Source: an uncultured Clostridia bacterium (GTDB lineage: Bacteria; Bacillota_A; Clostridia; Christensenellales; Aristaeellaceae). From it: a stretch of 5,842 bases of DNA. Position 1 is the stretch's first letter, and each line of letters starts with the position of its first letter. The stretch spans positions 1 to 5,842 of the forward strand of contig CAMVBO010000125.1 in the NCBI GenBank assembly GCA_947165745.1, written 5' to 3'. The notes beneath the pieces were generated by a model, which saw only the letters and a list, made by a program, of their open reading frames with translations, did not search any database and was not told where the DNA came from. Shown one piece after another: positions 5,822 to 5,842 of the stretch. The translations under genes and the position numbers were made by a program.

Positions 5822-5842
5822 TATGGCAGATGACAGGATTGG

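Noticed and set aside
5823..5842. Plus-strand ATG at 5823 (or at 5830) as the start of the divergent gene
   Set aside because: The ATG at 5823 lies directly after the -10 box and before the expected transcription start. The one at 5830 would be leaderless with no Shine-Dalgarno. A start just beyond the edge after AGGA (5835-5838) is more plausible.

Overview
The window holds five tandem genes of a division and cell-wall (dcw) cluster, all on the minus strand and read from right to left: mraZ, ftsL, a class B penicillin-binding protein with two PASTA domains (spoVD/pbpB type), murE and mraY. The organism is most likely a GC-rich Gram-positive of the Clostridia or a related Firmicutes lineage. 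The support is strong GGAGG-type Shine-Dalgarno sites, PASTA domains on the division transpeptidase, a Gram-positive-type LexA box (GAAC-N4-GTT), and a MurE of the meso-diaminopimelate type (DNPR motif). No species can be named from the sequence.

Layout from right to left. Bases 5782-5842 carry a plus-strand promoter covered by two LexA-like boxes. It points out of the window, so its gene (possibly lexA itself, an inference) starts just past the right edge. Bases 5629-5675 carry the mraZ promoter, an extended -10 element embedded in a 10-bp-period array of AAWGTGK units that looks like a MraZ operator. The five genes then follow with gaps of 29, 22, 39 and 25 bases and no internal terminator that I can see, so they form one probable transcription unit. 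The first 75 bases, downstream of mraY, hold degenerate heptanucleotide repeats and a weak hairpin but no gene.

How the genes work together: MraZ represses the operon through its own promoter. FtsL is a bitopic divisome protein that acts with FtsB/DivIC-type partners to activate septal synthesis. The PBP cross-links septal (or spore cortex) peptidoglycan. MurE adds meso-diaminopimelate to the cytoplasmic UDP-MurNAc-dipeptide, and MraY loads the finished pentapeptide precursor onto undecaprenyl phosphate to make lipid I.

The cluster is conventional in content but reduced. rsmH (mraW), which usually lies between mraZ and ftsL, is absent, and murF, often between murE and mraY, is absent as well. 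I found no undescribed multi-gene system. The most interesting material is regulatory: the phased MraZ operator array and the divergent, apparently SOS-controlled promoter that shares the same intergenic region.
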